A DNA stretch of 64,000 nucleotides. Source: Poindextera sp963719975. Lineage in GTDB: Bacteria > Pseudomonadota > Alphaproteobacteria > Caulobacterales > Caulobacteraceae. Where the stretch lies: the NCBI GenBank assembly GCA_963719975.1, contig CAVRED010000001.1, positions 372,001-436,000 on the forward strand, in the 5' to 3' direction. Position numbers and translations under genes: made by a program. Position 1 is the first letter of the stretch. Each line of letters begins with the position of its first letter. The notes below the pieces were generated by a model. The model searched no databases. It saw only the letters and a list, made by a program, of their open reading frames with translations, and had not been told where the DNA came from. Below are positions 61,950 to 64,000 of the stretch, in pieces.

Positions 61950-63063
61950 ATGGCCAAGTCACCCACGCGAAAGCCCCTCAAGATCGCGGTCTACGCGATC
62001 TGCCTCAACGAGGCGAAATTCGTCGATCGATTCATGGACTCGATCGCCGACGCCGACCTGGTCGTGATCGCCGACACCGGCTCGACCGACGGTACGATCG
62101 CCGCCTTCCGCCGCCGCGGCGTCGAGCCGCACTCCATCTCGATCAAGCCCTGGCGGTTCGACCACGCGCGCAACGCTGCGCTGGCGCTCGTACCGGACGA
62201 TGTCGACATCTGCATCTCCCTCGACCTCGACGAGCTGATCATGCCGGGCTGGCGGCGCGTGATCGAGAGCGCCTGGCGGCGGGTGCCGCATCAACCACAT
62301 CATGTACACCCACGCCTGGAGCCGCGACGTCACGGGCCGCTGGCACACGCTGCTCGACAACCGCATCCACGCCCGCCACGGCTTTACCTGGCGCTACCCC
62401 TGCCACGAGATCGTCAAGGCCGAAGGGGTGACCGAGGAGATCGGCGTCGTGCGCCATCTGGTCATCGAGCACCATCCGGACCCGGAGAAGGACCGCGGAC
62501 ACTATCTTCCCTTGCTCGAGCTCGCCGCCCGCGAGGAGCCGGACTTGCCTCGCCACGCCTTCTACCTTGGCCGCGAGTACATGTTCGAAGAGCGCTATGG
62601 GGACGCGCTCGTCGAGTTCGCCCGCTACCTCGAGATCGCCACACCCGGCGCGCGCGGCGAGCGCTGCGCCGTCCACCGCTTCATCGCCCGCTGCCATGAG
62701 GGCCTGGGCGACGCCGACGCCGCGCTTGCCGCGCTCCGCGCCGCGACGGCCGACGCGCCGACGGTGCGCGGGCCCTGGGTCGATCTCGCCTGGGCGCTCT
62801 ATCAGCGGGAAGACTGGGCGGGGGCCTACGACGCCGCCCTGAAGGCGCTGGCCATCCCCGACGAGGTCATCGAATACGGCTGCGACTCCGACACCGGCGT
62901 CCTGCCCGAGGACGTGGCGGCCATCTGCGGCTGGCGCCTCGGCCACCCCCAGCAGGCGCTGATCTTCGGCCGCCAGGCCATGGCCAAGGCCCCGGAGGTC
63001 GAACGCATCCGCCTGAACGTCGAGCGGATGGAAAAGGCGCTGGGCGTCGCGCCTGTGCGTTAG
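61950..63063 (+). CDS. GT2-type glycosyltransferase with C-terminal repeat region (frame break near 62288)
   Basis: This protein of about 370 residues has a GT-A domain: KIAVYAICLNEAKFVDRFMDS, VVIADTGSTDGTIAAF and LDLDELIMPGW with the DxD motif. After WRR the frame breaks; the next continues INHIMYTHAWSRDVTGRW and HEIVKAEG. The C-terminal part (YGDALVEFARYLE, GLGDADAALAAL, LAWALYQREDWAGA) reads as TPR-like helices. Dropping one C near 62285-62290 joins the frames. The acceptor is unknown. The GNAT-like gene that follows 15 bases later is probably in the same unit. Confidence 0.8.
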
Positions 63064-63078
63064 GAGAGAGGCTCCAGG

Positions 63079-64000
63079 GTGGCGACGCCAGCGAGCGCAT
63101 CGATGGGCCGGGACGGCGTCTCGCCAGCCGAGGGCCATCTGCTGGCCTCGCGCGCCTACGCCGTCGGCCTGGCCGGCGAGGCGGCCGTGCTCGAGGTTCC
63201 CGCCTGGGGGTCGTATGTCGTGCGTCGCGGCCTTGGCGACGGCCTCGAGGACGCCGCCGGCGTCTACCCGCTCAGCGTCTTCGAGGCCCCTCGCGACTTC
63301 GAAGGGGGATTGGCGCAGCTGGCTGAGGCCAGGTTCGTGTCGGTGGTGATGGCGCCCGACCCGTTGCTGACCGACGCCGATCAGCTCGCGCGCGTCTTTC
63401 CGGTTCTGCGTCCCTACAAGATCCATCACCTGATCGATCCCGCTCGCGGTCCGTACGCGCCGGACAAGCATCATCGCTACGAGATCCGCCGGGCGTGGCG
63501 CAGCTGCACGGTCGAGCTCGTGCCGCTCGCCACCCACCTCGACGACTGGCGCGCGCTCTACGCCGGGCTTGTCGCGCTGAGGCAGGTCAGCGGCCCGGCC
63601 GACTTCTCCGACGCCTACTTCCAGGTCCTGGCCGATTCGGGTTCCGTCGTCGCCTTCCTCGCCAGGGTGGACGGCGCGTGCGCCGCCATGTCGCTTGTGG
63701 TTCGCCGCCGAGGGCGTCGTCTACAACCACCTCAACGCCGCCAATCCGCTCGGGTACGCCCGCGGCGCCAACTTCGCGCTCTATGACGCCGCCATCGCCC
63801 ACTTTCTCGGCGCCGGGGTGATCAACCTCGGCGCCGGCCTGAGCATGGGGCAGGGCGCGGACGGCCTGGCGGCGTTCAAGCGGGGCTTCGCGAACGCTTC
63901 GGTCCAGAGCTACATCTGTGGCGCGGTGTTGGACCCGGCGCGCTATGCCGATCTCAGCCGCGGCCGCCCCGACGACGGCTACTTCCCCGCCTACCGCGCG
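63079..64000 (+). CDS. GNAT/FemAB-like acyltransferase, 3' end outside window (frame break near 63698)
   Basis: The reading starts at a GTG with AGGAGAG ten bases upstream and runs past the window end. An N-terminal region without clear motifs is followed by segments like those of FemAB/GNAT-type acyltransferases: YEIRRAWRSCTVELVPL, LYAGLVALRQVSGPADFSD and, in the next frame, LNAANPLGYARGANFALYDAA with MGQGADGLAAFKRGF. The frame breaks near 63694-63702; dropping one T from CTTGTGG gives AMSLWFAAEGVVYNHL. At least 306 residues are encoded before the cut. The substrate is unknown. It follows the glycosyltransferase closely. Confidence 0.68.

Noticed and set aside
1..64000. CRISPR array, insertion sequence, prophage or integron
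   Set aside because: No direct-repeat/spacer arrays, transposase, integrase or phage structural genes were seen; gene content is conserved chromosomal.

Overview
The window looks like chromosomal DNA of a high-GC alphaproteobacterium, most likely of the family Caulobacteraceae (Caulobacter/Phenylobacterium type). The main grounds are a gcrA cell-cycle regulator beside argD-argF, a CtrA-like box and a GANTC site upstream of gcrA, an alphaproteobacterial-type rpoH, a complete Entner-Doudoroff gene set (edd-glk-pyk), and a polyhydroxybutyrate cluster (phaB-phaA / phaR). Genes are tightly packed. I see no phage, insertion sequence, integron, CRISPR array or rRNA. There is one tRNA, tRNA-Arg(ACG).

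Layout. 0-10 kb: a 2OG-dioxygenase/ornithine cyclodeaminase-family pair, a kinase-like phosphotransferase, metZ-apaG, a MarR regulator with a palindromic operator, hslO, a GNAT enzyme and argF-argD. 10-20 kb: gcrA with a structured upstream region, a polytopic glycosyltransferase-like protein, phoR / phoU-phoB with a clear Pho box, and pyk-glk-edd. 20-32 kb: a DUF992 protein, an aldo/keto reductase, a hybrid histidine kinase, a ribbon-helix-helix/DUF4097/mini-protein operon, the tRNA, a run of secreted or hydrolytic enzymes (carboxylesterase, P1 peptidase, gamma-glutamyltransferase) and a second histidine kinase. 32-45 kb: pyrD-sixA, metX-metW, a large autotransporter, P-II, a methyltransferase, gloB-crcB and the PHB genes. 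45-64 kb: small regulators and membrane proteins, a divergent GT2/ArnT-like pair, an HMG-CoA-lyase-like enzyme, thrS-yidD, a NifU-like protein, cysS, folE, hisI, a LysE exporter, a RluA-type synthase, rpoH, a pseudo-receiver protein, purA, a GT2-type glycosyltransferase and a GNAT-like protein cut by the window end.

Functional links. metX and metW catalyse and support homoserine acylation and metZ the following sulfhydrylation, although metZ lies about 30 kb away. edd, glk and pyk form an overlapping unit for glucose catabolism. phaA and phaB make hydroxybutyryl-CoA, and PhaR is the divergent regulator. PhoR, PhoU and PhoB form the phosphate-response module without adjacent pst genes.

Data-quality caution. 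At least fourteen single-base frame breaks interrupt otherwise well-conserved genes, including essential ones (cysS, purA) and pyk. Five of them lie at the hexamer GANTTC, where removing one T restores both the reading frame and a GANTC (CcrM methylation) site. I read most of these as sequencing or assembly errors, not pseudogenes, and I give such genes their full extent. I did not find a convincing new biological system. The strongest leads are the regulatory architecture upstream of gcrA, the Pho box overlapping the phoR stop codon, the RHH/DUF4097 operon with its repeated operator, the pseudo-receiver protein, and the frequent interlocked stop codons of convergent genes.
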